A program made the position numbers and the translations under genes. A stretch of 64,000 nt of DNA, taken from contig JAQFVV010012395.1 in the NCBI GenBank assembly GCA_028023455.1, positions 1,242,001 to 1,306,000 on the forward strand. Direction: 5' to 3'. Source of the stretch: Epiperipatus broadwayi. Taxonomy: Eukaryota > Onychophora > Udeonychophora > Euonychophora > Peripatidae. Shown piece after piece: positions 23,703 to 37,664 of this stretch (positions within the stretch are counted from its first letter, which is position 1; each line of letters begins with the position of its first letter). Below the pieces are notes generated by a model. The model saw nothing but the letters and a program-made list of their open reading frames with translations, was not told where the DNA came from and did not search any database.

Positions 23703-26160
23703 TGTTTTGTTTGCAGAAAGTGAGAAAGATGTAAACTTACTTTTAAAGATATAAAAAATAAGGATTAAATTTAATGAGTAAAAATGTCAAAAACAATTAT
23801 AGTAAAGTCTGGGTGAAAATGTTGTTTATGTAAAAAACAAATATAAAAAGTTATTGAAAAATAATTGATAAATGATGCCAAAAAAGAAGGGAAGGAGCTC
23901 TATTGAAATTAAGAGTGTTTATATATAACAGATAACAAAAATTATATACAAAGAAAATTAAACATATGAGAATGGCATAGTATGTGCTCATAAAAGAATG
24001 TTATTCATTATCAGAAAAATTCAAAAAGAAGTAAGAAAACATATGTTTAATGAAGATATTCAGGCAAAAAATGGAGCAATTCAGAGAAAAATAGAATGAA
24101 CAAGTTTTAGAAGAGGGATATGCAATACAGGCAGAAAATGTTTGGAGAATTGCAGTTTATGATTAGTAATAGAATAGTAAAATAATTTGAAATTGGATTA
24201 TAAAGAAAACAACAAAATGAGTAATAAAGTTAAGAGAATATACTGAGGAATTGGACAAAGATTTTATATCAATATAAACATATAAAAATTTAAATGTGTT
24301 ATTGAGATGAATAAATTGCCATGATGGGACAGATTGGAAATGAAAAAATGTTGATATTATTAAAAGGAAGTTAGTTAAGAAGAATGAGAACAGACATGAA
24401 AATAAGAGTTTATGTGTAGGAATAAAAAGATTATCAAGAGATATACTTGATGAAAACATAAGAGAAAATAATCTAATGTATAAAGTCCAAATAGAGATTT
24501 GGGCAACATAAGACAAAAATGACTTAAAAAATTTTGTCTTGAAAACTTTCTAAAGAAAATATTTAAAACTTTACATGTTTGGGTTGGAGATTTAAATTCT
24601 TACATAAAGACAAATAATGAATTTGTGGAAAAGTATAAATAAATGGAATATACAAGTAGTGACATTTGACCTTTAGGCTGATATTCACTAATAATAAAGT
24701 TAACTTAAAAATAAGATTTCTGAATAGATAATGCTAAAAAAATGAGCTAGAAAAATAGTTATAAAATTTTATGAAAAGTACAGAATAATAGAAGTCTAGA
24801 ATACAATGGTTTTAGATTTACTGAGGACTCCTGATTCGGATATAAAAACTATATTTCGGCATATCGCAAGACAGGTTTGAGAAATCAGGCAAAGTATCAA
24901 CCTATTACATTTATTTGGACTGGGTTTATAAAAAGATGGTTTCATCACAACCTAAAATTGGCTGATGATACCAGAAAATAAAAGAATTTAATCTGATATC
25001 AGATGGACTACAATAAGCTTTGTATGATTACAATGTCTGTCAATTCTCTAAATAGTAATAACTTGATTATCCTCAGTATCATTACTTGCCTTTCAAAGAG
25101 CAGGTTCTGCTAACATATTATCCAAGATATTTCATGAATAAGAATTGGAAAGTCAGCAATAGAAGAACATTGGAAAAGATATCACAAGCACTGCACATGG
25201 ATAAACTAATCGAAAGAATGACAGTGGAGCAGAAAGCTTCAAAATAGTTTTACTTGCAAGCATTAGAATTTTTGTGTGATGATTGAAATACTAACAAAAA
25301 TATTAAACGAAACTGGGTATTTAATAATCACTGGACGTTATTAGCTACTTCATTAAAACTAGTTATAAACAAATTCACTAAATGTTTTGTTGCAATATAG
25401 TGTTTTATAAAGTAGACATTTTAATGAATTAAAAAAATGCAGGAGAAAATATTTATCATTATCTTGAGACATGAATTCGGAGGCAGTGGAAAAAATAATC
25501 ATTTACTTAGTCTTGCTCTGATTGTTTCCTTATTATTTAACATCTCTTAAGATATCAATTCATTTTAAGAATCCCAATAAAAATTTATGATGGGTTAGTC
25601 TGTTGTGTGATTGTTTATGCATTGTAACTCCTATTACCCATTTGCAAAAACACTAGATGCTTTCTAAGTAATGTAACTAGATATAGTAAGGCATTTTGTT
25701 GGGTAAGGTATTAGTGATTAATGGCTTCTTAAAATCCATCAAAGGAGTTGTTGATTATCTCAGACAGTGCTCCACAACTACCTTTTACTATTAATGTCTG
25801 ATCATGCACCTGAAAACATGAGAGAATACAGTTCTTATCAGAGAGAATTGCTTCACACACACAGACACATCTTACAGATAAAATACATTTGACATTCATG
25901 TGAATTTATGTGTACTGAAGCCCAAACAATTTCATCAAACCCATAAAGACTCCAAATCAGAGAATATTTAAATGATTACATGACCTAAATTCTCACTTAT
26001 ACTATGATACAGCAAACTAGAATCTTGTAAGAAACTATTTACTGACTCTCAGTGTATAATACTGGGATAAAAAATTAATAAATATATAACATTGATTAAT
26101 ACTGTCAGCTTTTAGATGGTTGACAATAAATATTTTGATAACTAAAAAAAAAAAATTTAA
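23703..26160. other. AT-rich spacer with possible, unproven retroelement decay
   Basis: Nothing can be called firmly. A plus-strand 'vGDLNS'-like string near 24580 hints at a dead endonuclease domain, but no neighbouring motif supports it. The minus frame at 24163-24516 is biased Ser/Phe/Leu translation of AT-rich DNA. Confidence 0.35.
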
Positions 26161-26204
26161 TGATTTTATTGCTTGTGAGTTTATAAGAAGTTTAAAAACC
26201 AGAA

Positions 26205-26280
26205 CTGAGAATGCCGTGATCCTGGAATCTTCCAATCCCAAGTATACTCTACCAACTGTACCAAACCACATAGGGTTAAT
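26205..26280 (-). mobile_element. tRNA-derived SINE fragment
   Basis: On minus, 'tggtacagttggtagagta' is a strong A box, followed by a weaker B-box region. It sits between two diverged 33-bp direct repeats (about 26163-26195 and 26285-26317, core 'cattgcttgggagttcata'), possibly an old duplication around the insertion. Confidence 0.5.
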
Positions 26281-26329
26281 GCTAATGGCTTCATTGCTTG
26301 GGAGTTCATAAGGAGTTTGTGAGGGACAG

Positions 26330-28470
26330 AAGAAAAAAAAGGTGATAAAGAAAAGAAGGAATTGGACTGAGCATATATTTTGGTATAAAGAAATTTATAA
26401 AATATATAAGAAGATTTGTAAAAATATTAAGAAAGAAATTAACAAAGCAATGGGTTGCAATGGATAAAAAAGCTTTGAAAGGGTAGCAGATTGATATACT
26501 GGTACCGCTTTTTTGACAGATAAATAATAATAAAAATGCATCAGAGGTTAATTGATTTAATTTTTAATATTATTTTTCAATTCCATCTTCTTAAATTATT
26601 TTTTGCATCAATCCACAAAGTTTCTATTAGAGAAGAATTTTAGTTACTCTTGAGGTCACAAGACACTATTTCACTTCTTTTGATATTTATTTTGTATGAT
26701 TTTCATCTTTTAACACTAAGTAGCTTTTTTTCAAATTTAAGTACTTGACATTATAGAGTTAGTTACGAATCTTTTGAGAAATTCATTACATTAAGGGAAT
26801 CAACAATCAACTACCATGAATTAAGATCAAGTGTCATTTGATCAATTATTGTTATCAGTCTTTGAGAAGAGAACTTGCTATAGATACATATAAACTAAGG
26901 ATTTTGAGTTCAAAATCCCAGAAATCTCTTGCATATTATTTTACTTTGCTGTAGCATTTACTAAGTAGATGAAAAATTTTACGGCTGAGTATAAAATTTT
27001 CGAAATAATTCCTGGGTGAAAAAACCCCCCAAAAAGAATAATTATCAAAATGATCAAGTGTGATGAAGTTTGTCCTCTGGTGCAATGATGCTCAAATTTC
27101 AGTTAATTTCATAAGCAAATTACCATAAAAGATATTAATAAATAATTATATTGTCAGCTTTTCACAATCAATAAACTGACCGACCTCTACATTGGCTTAC
27201 TTTTAACAGTTATAACCAGATACTCATTTAGCCATTAATGACCATATTTTATGGTTTGGCTACCTGAGAAAAAATCCTAAGCCCATTTATGATTGGAAAA
27301 ACATTCCAAGACTCATCTGGCCTGATTTCAAATTCCAGATCATTAGTCATACATCAAGTGTTTGTTAAAACCATGACATAAGACTCTCACATAAGAATTT
27401 TTATGATGAAGAGTAAGTAAATCATGGATTCAGTTCCTGTGGATTTATGATCCCATCCTTGTAATAGTAATGGCTGCATTATATAATGATCACGTGTTAT
27501 TTTATGCTCAACATGTCAACATATACATGAATAACCCAACTTTGGCATTTTTTGAATGTTGTTAAAATAAATAATGACCATTAATTTTTCAATAGTGAGT
27601 GACTAATGGATTTCCTATCAACCACTTTTATAAAAATAAAAAAAACCTTAATTTGCTTTAAAATGTCTGTTACCTAAAATCTTAAAGCTCCATTCTGAAT
27701 TGGAGCCATGATCAGATTGACACAGTAATAACTAGTGTGTTTATTTTACAATAAATAAACAACACAGTAGAAATATAATGCTTACCCATATTTATATAAG
27801 TAGAAATGTAAATAAGCATAAACACGTGACAACGTTTCAAAGATGAAATACAATAATGTCTGAATTTTGAAATAATCCTTGCGTTTATATATATAAATGT
27901 AAGCTTCAAACTATCCTTCATGCTTTTTATTATCATTAAAGAGAGAATTGATTCCATTCAGCTATACAAAGATGAAGAAATGATAGTTCTGTCAAAAATC
28001 ACTGGCTCCATGGCTGAGCTCCCTTAGACAGGGAATCATCTAAAAGCTTGTCAGATGGTTGAGTAAGGATGGACATCTTATGTGGACAAAGGCTAGCCAG
28101 GTCAATGATTAGCCAGGTGGTGGTGGACGAGGGACAGCGTCATTTTTCTTGAATCTAATGAGCAATTCAATAACCTACTAAAGGACAATTATGCAAACAA
28201 TTCCTTTAAATCAGTCAGAATGAATATTTAATATGATGGAGTTAGTTCATTTAAAAAAGAATAACCTTTACGTCATTCATGCATGGAATTGGGTTTCAGT
28301 ATTACATAAATTGCTGTATTGTTTTTTTCTCTTTAAATCATAATGTGTGTGAACTTAGGTTGTATATTTTAAAAATAATCTATCTACAATAATTTATTGC
28401 AGCAAAATATTAGTTTAAAACTTTGAATTTTCAAACTAAACTTTTGTATTTATGAATATACATATATATA
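26330..28470. other. AT-rich spacer; slightly GC-richer patch at 28000-28160
   Basis: No gene seen. At 28000-28160 the sequence is less AT-rich ('tagccaggtggtggtggacg') and may be a decayed element, unrecognised. The minus frame 27712-27957 has no motif. Confidence 0.4.
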
Positions 28471-28483
28471 TATAATCATCATC

Positions 28484-29256
28484 ATCATCAACCATTATCA
28501 ATCCACTGCAGGATGAAGATCTCGTCAAGTTCAATCCATCTTCTCCGATCTTTAGCTTCTACTCTCCACATCATTCTTGCACACCTTAATTCATCGATCC
28601 ATCTCACATGTGGTCTCTTTCTGGGTCTTTTACAATCTCTTGGAATCCAGTTTAAGATTTCAATTATCCATCTATTTTATCTTCTAGCAATATGTCCAGC
28701 CCAACTCCACTTCAGTCTTTTAATTTTTTCAATGAGGTCAGTAACACCTGTTTGTTCTCTTACCCATATATTGTGTTTTTGATCTCTTCTTGTTACTCCT
28801 AACATGCATCTCTCCAATACTTCTTTGAATGGTCTGAAGTCTCTATATTGCTCTTCTATTAAGTGTCCAAGTTTCAGATCCATAAGTAAGAACCTGATAA
28901 AACACATTTATTAAAAACCTTTTTCAAACACATAGACATATTTCCTTTTAGTATCAAGTTATTTCTACCAAAAGCACTCCAACCAAGTTTAATTCTATGA
29001 TTAATTTCATCAATTATGTTTCCATCTGTATTAATAATCTGACCAAGGTATTTGTAGCTGTTAACATTCTCTAACTCATCATAATAAATTTTATTTTCAT
29101 ATTTTTGAGAAAATCCATTGAACATTACTTTAGACTTTTTAACATTTATCTTTAGTTCTACTTTCCTACTTTCATCTGATAACTCCTGCAACATTTCCTG
29201 CAGCTCTAAAGCATTATTTGCAAAAACAATTACATCATCTGCAAAATCTATATATA
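28484..29256 (-). pseudogene. RTE-type non-LTR retrotransposon, 5'-truncated, RT C-terminal half
   Basis: On minus the sequence starts in the RT catalytic region (D-F-A-D-D, 29232-29246), continues through I-N-V-K-K-S-K-V-M, Y-L-G-Q-I (29037-29066) and G-W-S-A-F-G, then the R-C-M-L-G-V-T-R-R-D and W-A-G-H-I-A-R thumb/C-terminal motifs of RTE reverse transcriptases. It ends with F-I-L-Q-W-I-D-N-G and a stop at about 28495. The 3' tail is a TGATGA-type repeat (28477-28493 on plus), typical of RTE. One premature stop follows the H-I-A-R-R motif at 28677-28679, and there is a frame change between the two open segments (29194-28874 and 28907-28677). The 5' truncation near 29256 is usual for incomplete target-primed insertion. 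Not functional. Confidence 0.92.
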
Positions 29257-31466
29257 AGGTCTCGTGAATTCCAATACAAAAGCAGTAAACTATTTTGAGA
29301 TGACTTTGAAATATAATAAAAGTAGTGATTTTACAAAGGTTACAGGATGCTAATCTAATTGTGAAACAATGCGGTCTGGCTTCATCATGCCATTATAGCT
29401 TCCATACTGCTGTCTACAATTAAGAATTCTGGATAGAAAAACATCCCTGTAATGAAACACACTCAATATAATCTTCCTAATGTGGTTAAATTCAAAATTA
29501 AGTTAAGTTTTAATATATATGATGAGTTTCCAATTGTAAGACATCCAGCATTGCTTCTGAAAATGGTAAAACATCTAGTGATTGCTTTCAAAAAGTAATA
29601 TATGTATATAATTTAATAAAGTATCCACATGTAATTATAAACAAATATTTAATTGTTCAAAAAGTCATGAGACAGCTTGAACTTTGATCCAGGAATTTTT
29701 AGATTTGAAGTCCATAACTCTACAATTGCATTTAATAACACATTCATGTACAATTCATATGTAAGTCAATTGCAAAGTCCAATACCATTGCAGTACTTAG
29801 ATTTCAATTAAATTCATCTCATTTAACTGCATTTAAATACAGTGATTGTAATTTCATAAAATAAATAAAAAAATTTAGACCTTATGTATTTACTATAACT
29901 CTTTAGATTAAAATTTTAATATTCATTAAAGAGTAGGAAAAAGTTTGAACACAAACAATTTTTTTTTTGCTTCCTCTCTGAGCTCTTTTTCTTCATTCTA
30001 TTTATTTTCTTTTATCTTATTATATTTAATCACTTAAGTTAATACATGACCCAATTAATGTTACAAAACTCTCATGCCATTGGTTATTTTTCTATACTAA
30101 CTGATCCAACGAAAGTGTGCTTCACAACCTTATTTCCTATAGCAAGTCTAGTTTTAATTTTTTATTTACTTAACCATATGCAAGAATATGTTAGAATATA
30201 AATATGCAAAACTCATAACATTAAAAAAGTAATGAAAACAGGCTTAATAGGTGGTAGTCCTTAAGTGATATTTTATGCTGCAGTACAAACAATAATAAAT
30301 TATTTTGGAAATGATTTTGGAACAAAAAGTTTCACTTGGGAAAATGATTTTATATGAGCAATCATATCAATTTTCTTACAATGAAGATATAAGGATCTTG
30401 AATTTATTTGGGTCCCATGATTGGAAAATTACTGATTAAGACAATAGAAATAATCATAAATGAATATTGGTAGCATTCTAGATAGCGGTTATACTAAGAA
30501 ATAACTGAGATGCAGCTGTTATTAATGAATTCCTTAAGAAAATCTAATTGAACAGGCACAGTGATAAAGATTTTTTTTTTAAAGATTACATTGTTTGTAA
30601 TAGAAAGGTTTGAGGTAAAGAGTGTTTTTTTGTATTTCTTTTGGAATATGTGATATTTATATTTATTATTATATATTTGTAATTTATTTTTCAGTTTTCC
30701 TTGAAAAAGACTATATTATAAAATAGTCAAAATGTTGGTATGTAGTTATATTTTTATAATAGTCATATAAAAATCCAAGTATTAAAAAGAAGCCATGTAT
30801 ATTCATTTATAATATTGGTCAGTAAATGAATATATATCTATTATAAAACAGAAAATAAAACAAGCATGAAAAAATGCTCAAACATTTACTAGCCATTAAT
30901 TGGAAAGACAGATGAGTATTGTCTTATCCTTCATTATTATTCAATGAATGCTGCCTCCTCTTATCAACAAGCTATTTAAAAATTTGTGTTGCCTTAATCT
31001 AGACATAGAAGTGGCTATAAGTAAATATCATTCTGTATACTAGCAAATGATAAAGAATAAAATGGAACAATCTACTTTTTAAGCTTTCAATGTTTATAAG
31101 CTTTCATTTGCTGACATTTATTGGAAATTTGGAGTGATTTTAATATATTAGCCAAATGAAACTATGGCATCAATATTTTTAAAACTTATGATCAATTAAT
31201 TATACAAGGCTGGAGAAAGAATCTCAATTTTAATAAATCTTTTAAACATTAATAACTGCAAATATGAAAATCACATACATTGAAAGCTTGAAGAGTAGAT
31301 GGATCCATTCTATTTATCACTTAACATAAAAAGTGTTGAATATTCATAGCTTAAGGGAAGTGATTTATTTTGATTAATTACATATAAACAGTATATATTA
31401 ACAAAATTGATTTATAAATATATAATTTAGAAAAAGTAATTTGATCAAATTTTATATATATATATA
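29257..31466. other. AT-rich spacer, nothing recognised
   Basis: No gene or clear repeat is seen. Confidence 0.5.
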
Positions 31467-31620
31467 TAACCATTAAAAACCAGTCAACATTTAGACAATC
31501 CCAATATAAATAACAATCAAGAATTTCAAACTGTTGTCAAGGCATAACCATTAAAAAACAGTCAACATTTAGACAATCCCAATATAAATAACAATCAAGA
31601 ATTTCAAACTGTTGTCATGG
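31467..31620. repeat. Perfect-looking tandem duplication, 77 bp x 2
   Basis: Units 31467-31543 and 31544-31620 differ by only one or two bases ('taaccattaaaaaccagtca' ... 'ttcaaactgttgtc'). The near identity indicates a recent event. Confidence 0.92.
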
Positions 31621-32487
31621 CAACTCCTTTTGGCAATATGTGTCTGTCAGTTTTACTTTAATTCTTGGCCTGGTGCAGTTGGCTTTTATTAGATACTGTT
31701 TTAGTTATAGTGCTTTCTAATTAAGCAATTATAAATGGATAACTCCACACATTAAATATCTCCATCTAAAATATCTTTTAAAAATATATATGTACATAAT
31801 AATACAAAATACATATACACATATGCATTTTGTTTATAAGATGAGTGTCTATTAGGAAGTGAACATGTGTTGACCCTCTACAAAATAAAGAACTCAAAGG
31901 ATTCTTTCTAATCTATTTATGATCAGTTGTAAATATAGTCTAAATAAATTCTCACACACACATGTCTGTTAATTTTCTCTTCTATATATCGCTAAATTAA
32001 ATATTCTTGCTATTGTAGAATATATACATCATGTAAATACATATAAATAAATCATAATGTATTAGTATCTCCACTATACTTTTAGTTGTTTTATCTCTTC
32101 AACCCCTTAAACTTCAAACTGGATTTCTTTCTTATCTTTCACATTTAAAACTATTAATTAAACCTTTCTATCTGTATACATCCAAGTTCCATTTAATTTT
32201 CTTTCTTTTAATCCTATCACTATCAAAAGTTCATTTTTATATCTTTTTGCTAGACCAACCTATACCTTACCAAAAGTCTTTTGTGTTATTTGCAATGTTT
32301 ATGCTTTTCATTTTACTTTCAGTATAAACAATACTATACAAATTAAAAACACTTCATATATAGTAATTAAATGTCTGTCTCTTTAATCATAAAGACATAG
32401 AATGCTTTAAAAGTGATGCTAAACCTGCCACAATGGGGATTATTAATACATGCTGTATTTTAGCAATATGGAAAAAGTTGCAAGTAT
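31621..32487. other. AT-rich spacer up to the LTR element
   Basis: Nothing recognised. The bases 32488-32491 (ATAT) are the probable 4-bp TSD of the element that follows. Confidence 0.5.
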
Positions 32488-32491
32488 ATAT

Positions 32492-35201
32492 TGTAACAGT
32501 CAGAATCGTCTATCTCGCTAACACACTGCAGAATTCAAACCCCAGATATGAAACTGAACATTCTAGGAGGGGTTGCCTTCTAGATATACTAAGTTCGAAT
32601 CTAAAGCCCAAATTTCACAGCGCCATCTATGTGACAACGCATCTGATGCCACTGCTAGTATGACCTTTGACCAGTGCCTGGTGGTCAGGGAGAAACAAAA
32701 CTCTATACTAAAAGAAGTTTGGGTGGCTAATTAACATCTATGGATTTACAAAAGAAATGCAGAAAATATATATATAGACCGAGACAGTGATAGGAATCAA
32801 ATAAAATAAGAGATCAAATTTAGTTTTAAATAATTTCACAAAATTTATTCATATAAATTATATATATAATGCCACTGTCTGCTTATATGAGACAGGGATG
32901 CGTATTAAATAATTATTGGCAATAATTTCAATAAATGACAAAAGGTTTTAAAGCAAAATGATATATTCTAATCCTCGGGCTAATAGCATTACGATAATGT
33001 GCTTGAAGAGATAGGAACATGTGCGAGGTGCTTTGAGTAATTATACAAGTTTAAGAAAATATTTGAAATTAAGTGTTCTAAAATATTTATTGATTTCGAG
33101 AATAGCACGGACAAAAGCTTACTAAGCAACAAAGTGGGAATGTGATCAAGGCATTTATTTGAGAATAATAATAATAGAGTTACATTGGGAGGTCAGTATT
33201 GCTGATAATGAATTTATTAAAGTTGGAGGGTGTGACACATTTAAGTCATGGATGCTTTGTAAAATAAATATAAAATAAAACAATATTGAAGATCCGGAAT
33301 AATTACGGAGGGCATCTCGCTGCTAACCTGTAGGAAAGTATTTTATGAAACAGCTGAAACTTAGCAACTGTGTGACGATTGCGTTTAATTCCCAGGGGTG
33401 TCATTTGGGACACCCTCTGCCTGGAAACTTGCAATAAGCGAAAAGAACGGACTTTGCCGTGTAAAGCATCCTTGGAAAATAAAACAAAGCGGTCTCAACA
33501 ACTAATTCATTTACCAGCAATATGAGACTAGTGTATATAAAAACATACTAAATGGGTTTTACTCGGATTAAGAGAAATGCCCAATCAAATTCCCCGAAAT
33601 TCATTTAAAAGGGTCCACACATTCTCGATGTCAATGATGAACTTTATAATTAAAGTAGAACACGGTAATTAAAATAGGAAAATGCATGCTTGCGGGTTTG
33701 AAAAGTAAGTATAGATTTATATATGCAATCATGCATTTGTGGACACATTTAAATCATTGACCTCACGCATACTCTCATGGTAGATTAAAATCAATAACAT
33801 GTAGATTTTAAACTATGTGATTATATTATTAAAGAAAAGAATCGCCCTTGAACGAGTGATTTGCAAGATAATAAAATTGGAAAATTATAAATTTAAAATA
33901 TGCCTTAATAGCGGCGTCTTACTTTCAATAAAGGGAATAGTTCACTCGGTCAAAGATGATTCTGACACATTATCATAATAAAATAAAAGAAAGCTTTATA
34001 AATAGAAAATATTAACCCAAGGATAAAGAGCAAAATGTTGAGTATATTTAAACACGTTAAAGAAATACATAATGAAGTTATGTGAAATATAAGAAAACAA
34101 TGTTAAATAGCTATAGCATGTTAGTTAGGAATCACAAGAGCTCTTGGGTTAATTTAGGGTTACCTCTGGAGAAGCATTTAGGTAGATTGATGGTCGGCAG
34201 GTTTTTATATAATTTAACAGCAAAATCTGGAAATGTTCATATTTTTGGTAGCAGCAGCAGCAGTTCTGGGGTTCATGTGATAACTTCCGATGGTCTATGG
34301 CAGCAGATGACCATTCCGGAGAGAAATAGCCTTCTCGTGCTCTACTCTATCATGTCAAGATTTACAAATTACTAGAATAGAACTCAGAATGATTTCTCTT
34401 AGAAACATTAGAAGAAAAACTCTCCAAAACAAAAGAAAACCCTTCTTTTTATAGTAGACGTTAACAATAGAACTACCATGGAACATTACAAAAATATATC
34501 GAACTTATCAGCTGTAATTAAATCTATCCGAATGTCCAAAGGAATTCAACATTAATTAATTTTTTTTGTTAATTTCCCTGTCATTCATTCAGATTACAAA
34601 CTAGATCCAATTAAAAATTACTTTTACTAATTAAAGAAAACCTTAAGTGGACATCTGCTGTCTTTAGATAAACTTATATAATATTAACTAATTAAACTAT
34701 TGTCCATCATTTATTTTAACAGAAATATTTGGAATAACTTTTATTAAATTAAAGAAAATGATTTTACTTTTTAAATTGCAATATTTGAATCTATTTATTA
34801 AACGAATATTTACTAAATGAATTTTATTTTAAATCAAAATATATTACGACAGTAATATATTTGTAAATAGATTCAAACAAAATAACTTTAACAATTTATA
34901 ATTTTGATATGTTTAAAATGCATATCATAGTGTGTGCGCAATTACGACTTATATAACCTACTTTTTAATAAATCAAAATTATGTGAACATATACATAATC
35001 TATAATTTTTTTATTTATTTGGGAATGACTTATATATATAATATGAGCATTGTACTCGTGGTTTAAAATTAGGCGAGATTTTCAGTATACAAGCGTATTG
35101 CAGACACACTACGATAGATTGGGGTTCAAACTAAAGTATGAGGTAGGAAATAGGTGAGAAAAGGTGAAACGAAGATCTGCAAAGCAGACCTTACTGTTTC
35201 A
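32492..35201 (-). repeat. 3' LTR (2.71 kb)
   Basis: Collinear with 37716-40362. The main difference is about 62 bp present only here (around 34224-34286, including an AGC-repeat stretch 'agcagcagcagcag'), plus scattered substitutions, many of them C/T or G/A at CpG. Open frames at 32433-32663 and 34082-34375 recur in the other LTR simply because the LTRs are copies; I see no domain in them. Confidence 0.93.
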
Positions 35202-35215
35202 CATTCCCTTAGTGT
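35202..35215 (-). promoter_or_regulatory. Polypurine tract of the LTR element
   Basis: Read on minus, 'actaagggaatg' runs directly into the TGAAACAG start of the 3' LTR. This is the expected place for the plus-strand DNA primer in LTR elements. Confidence 0.7.
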
Positions 35216-35529
35216 CGGAACAAAAAAAAATTGTTAAAAAAAAAGATCTTACAACAGGTGTCCACCTATGAAGCCTGCATAAACAAAATTTACAAGATAA
35301 CCCATAATGTACAGGATATAAATATAATGAAGAAACAAAACTGAATTATATACCCGGATCATATTAATAAACCTACCATCTAGTGAACATTTTGTCTATT
35401 ATTTTCCCCTTTCAACAAATTTTATTTAACGTTTTACAAGTTCAATATTGGTTATATCCTATCTCCTTTATCCTGTGATGTGTCCATTTTAATTTTTTTG
35501 TTTGTTTGTTTTTTCAAAAAAAAAAACTA

Positions 35530-36305
35530 CTATAATCCTGGGTCTGATGGGTAATCACTGCTTTTATAATTTGATGACTGCAGTCTCAGATTATCAGGTC
35601 TCTTTACCTTGTCTGGCGGTTCTTTGGCCCAGGGACTGAAATCCAGAGTGGTTGTTAATAACTGAAGCTTTAGGCTGTTGCAATTATTTGCCTTATCTGG
35701 TGGCTCCTTGGCCCATGGGCTGAAATCCAGTGCCATCATTGTTTTCACTATTTCCTTTATTCAATATATTCTTGCTATATCAGGTGGGATATTTTCCTGG
35801 TTTTCTTTAAGTACTTTGATGATGGTGGTAAGCATGGTTAGCTGGGTTTGAATCCATAAGTCCCGTACATTCTTGGCTGGAAATATCTTGTCTACATACA
35901 GTTGTGGACATTTTTTGACTTCGTGAAAAATTTTTATGTGACGAAGCTTGGTTAGCTGGGTTTGATGTCCTGTGTCCTGGACATCATTTAATGGAAGTAC
36001 TCTTTCCAAAGAAAGTTCGGGACATTTTTTTACTTCATGGAATATTCTAGTGTTGAGCTTGATTGGCTGAGTTTGAGGTCCCAGGTCTGGTGTATCAGTC
36101 TTCTTTACAGAATCATTTGTCTCAACTTTCTGGTTCAGGAGTTTATCTGCCATCTCTTGCCATCCAGCAGGAGCCTGTACAGTGCTCTAAGTTCCTCACC
36201 TCTCCTTCGGCTTTCTTCTGCCCATCTTTTCGCTCTTTCTTCACCTTGCTTAAACAATTCTATAATAGTCCGGAAATGGACCTCATTAGTATCCGTATTT
36301 TCCAT
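35530..36305 (-). pseudogene. Interior open region of the LARD, gag-like position, tandem-repeat protein
   Basis: Three open pieces on minus lie where gag would be. The first (from ATG at 36305) gives a short, highly charged, probably coiled-coil stretch with E-E-R-A-K-R-W and R-R-R-G-E-E-L. A 1-nt frame change leads to 36153-35761, which has two 38-residue repeats carrying IFHEVKKCP (E/Q)L. After one stop in the same frame, 35748-35530 has two 28-residue repeats carrying LDFSPWAKEPPDK. Repeat spacings of 114 and 84 nt are exact multiples of three, which suggests the region once was translated. No CCHC knuckle, protease or RT motif is seen. I do not recognise the protein; calling it Gag rests on position only. 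Confidence 0.55.
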
Positions 36306-37570
36306 GGCCTTGGATGATTACCGTGATCGATAATGATGATGACTTTTATTTTATTTCTAACTATTTAATATATCCTAAAGAAATTTTTTTTTTTAACGAA
36401 TAGGTGTACTTTTAAAACAATGTATAGCACTGATAAGAAAATTTTTAAAACTGTTTTACGTTGAGCTTACTAAAACTAATACGGTTAAAAAAAATACTAT
36501 TATTATTTTTCCTGGTTTGATTCTCTGCGATTATTACGTTTGACTTCAAATTTTATTAATGGCTAATAGGCTATCTCCATCTCAGTTCTGTTGGCCTAAT
36601 TGCTGCTTTTACATTTATCACTAAAACCCTAACTACTGCCCTCTTACTACTGCAATTCTTGTTTAAATCTGCTGCCAACATATATATTTTTAACTACCTG
36701 TATATATAAAAATCTCTTAAATTCTACCTGTCAAATTGTTTCACTAACATATATATTTTTAAACTCAAGCAATTTTATTTATATATGTTAACATTCATTA
36801 GATCCTGGTATAGTTATTTCGTTCCTTCTTATTTAAAGCATACATATATTTATACAATTATTGATCCGATTCACGTCTCATTATTTGGTCGAAGAAAAAT
36901 TTACACACGTTGAAAAAAAACAAATTACATATAAAAGAATCTAACCTGGTGACAAAATTTATTTTAGAAGTAACTCCATTTAATGAAATTACCCTTGGGC
37001 GCCATGCCAAGAGTTAAAAGGATCCATAGACTGTTAGCTTCCCAAAATTAATTTTAAATTACTGTATTCCATTTAACTATGGGCACTCGTTAAAACATTC
37101 ACAATTTTTTTTTATTGATTACAACATTTTATTTATGATTGAATTTTTTGAATTCCATATGATAGCCTATTACATATCTAGGTCATTACCGTACAAAATT
37201 ATCATTATGCTATCTTGTGCGTTGAGCCGATAAAACTTTATTTTGATAGAAAAATACAATATTTGAAATCTTCATAGATTGTCACAATATTCACTTGGGA
37301 CAATATTTAAGTAATTCATGCCTTGCGTATATAGCGTGACTTAAATGAAACAACAATACAGATAAATATAGATGGCTCGTATCGCACTATAGCAAGTTTG
37401 GAAAAATTCTGATTATACAGTATAAGTAATTGAATGCCCGAGTCAAACAAAATATATGAAATATACATGCAAATAAACAATATAGATAGTATAGAGTTTG
37501 AAAAGATATTTTATATATCAAAAATATAAAGGATTTGAGTGATTAAATACGAAACAAAATGCTAAAATTA
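36306..37570 (-). other. Long noncoding leader of the LARD
   Basis: AT-rich sequence without long open frames on minus lies between the primer site and the open region. Such long leaders are usual in LARDs. Nothing else recognised. Confidence 0.5.
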
Positions 37571-37660
37571 AGCTACAGGGATGTGGGTGTTTATATAATT
37601 GAGATCTACAGGGATGTGGGTGTTTATATAATTGAGATCTACAGGGATGTGGGTGTTTAA
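37571..37660 (-). repeat. 33-bp tandem repeat x 3 next to the primer site
   Basis: Three units, each with 'ctacagggatgtgggtgttt' followed by 'atataattgagat' (the last one diverging to 'aaatattcg'), run straight into the primer-binding site. Confidence 0.92.
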
Positions 37661-37664
37661 ATAT

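Noticed and set aside
24163-24516. 117-codon minus frame with hydrophobic residues
   Set aside because: Ser/Phe/Leu/Ile bias is what AT-rich DNA gives; no motif, no repeat copy, and the plus strand looks at least as coding-like.
24570-24620. 'GDLNS' endonuclease-like string on plus
   Set aside because: A single five-residue match without the flanking endonuclease or RT motifs is not enough.
32433-32663. Open frame repeated at 37690-37887
   Set aside because: Same reason: LTR sequence on the strand opposite to the element's transcription, no domain.
34082-34375. Open frame repeated at 39305-39490
   Set aside because: It recurs only because both lie in the LTRs of one element. No domain; the 62-bp difference between the LTRs changes its end.
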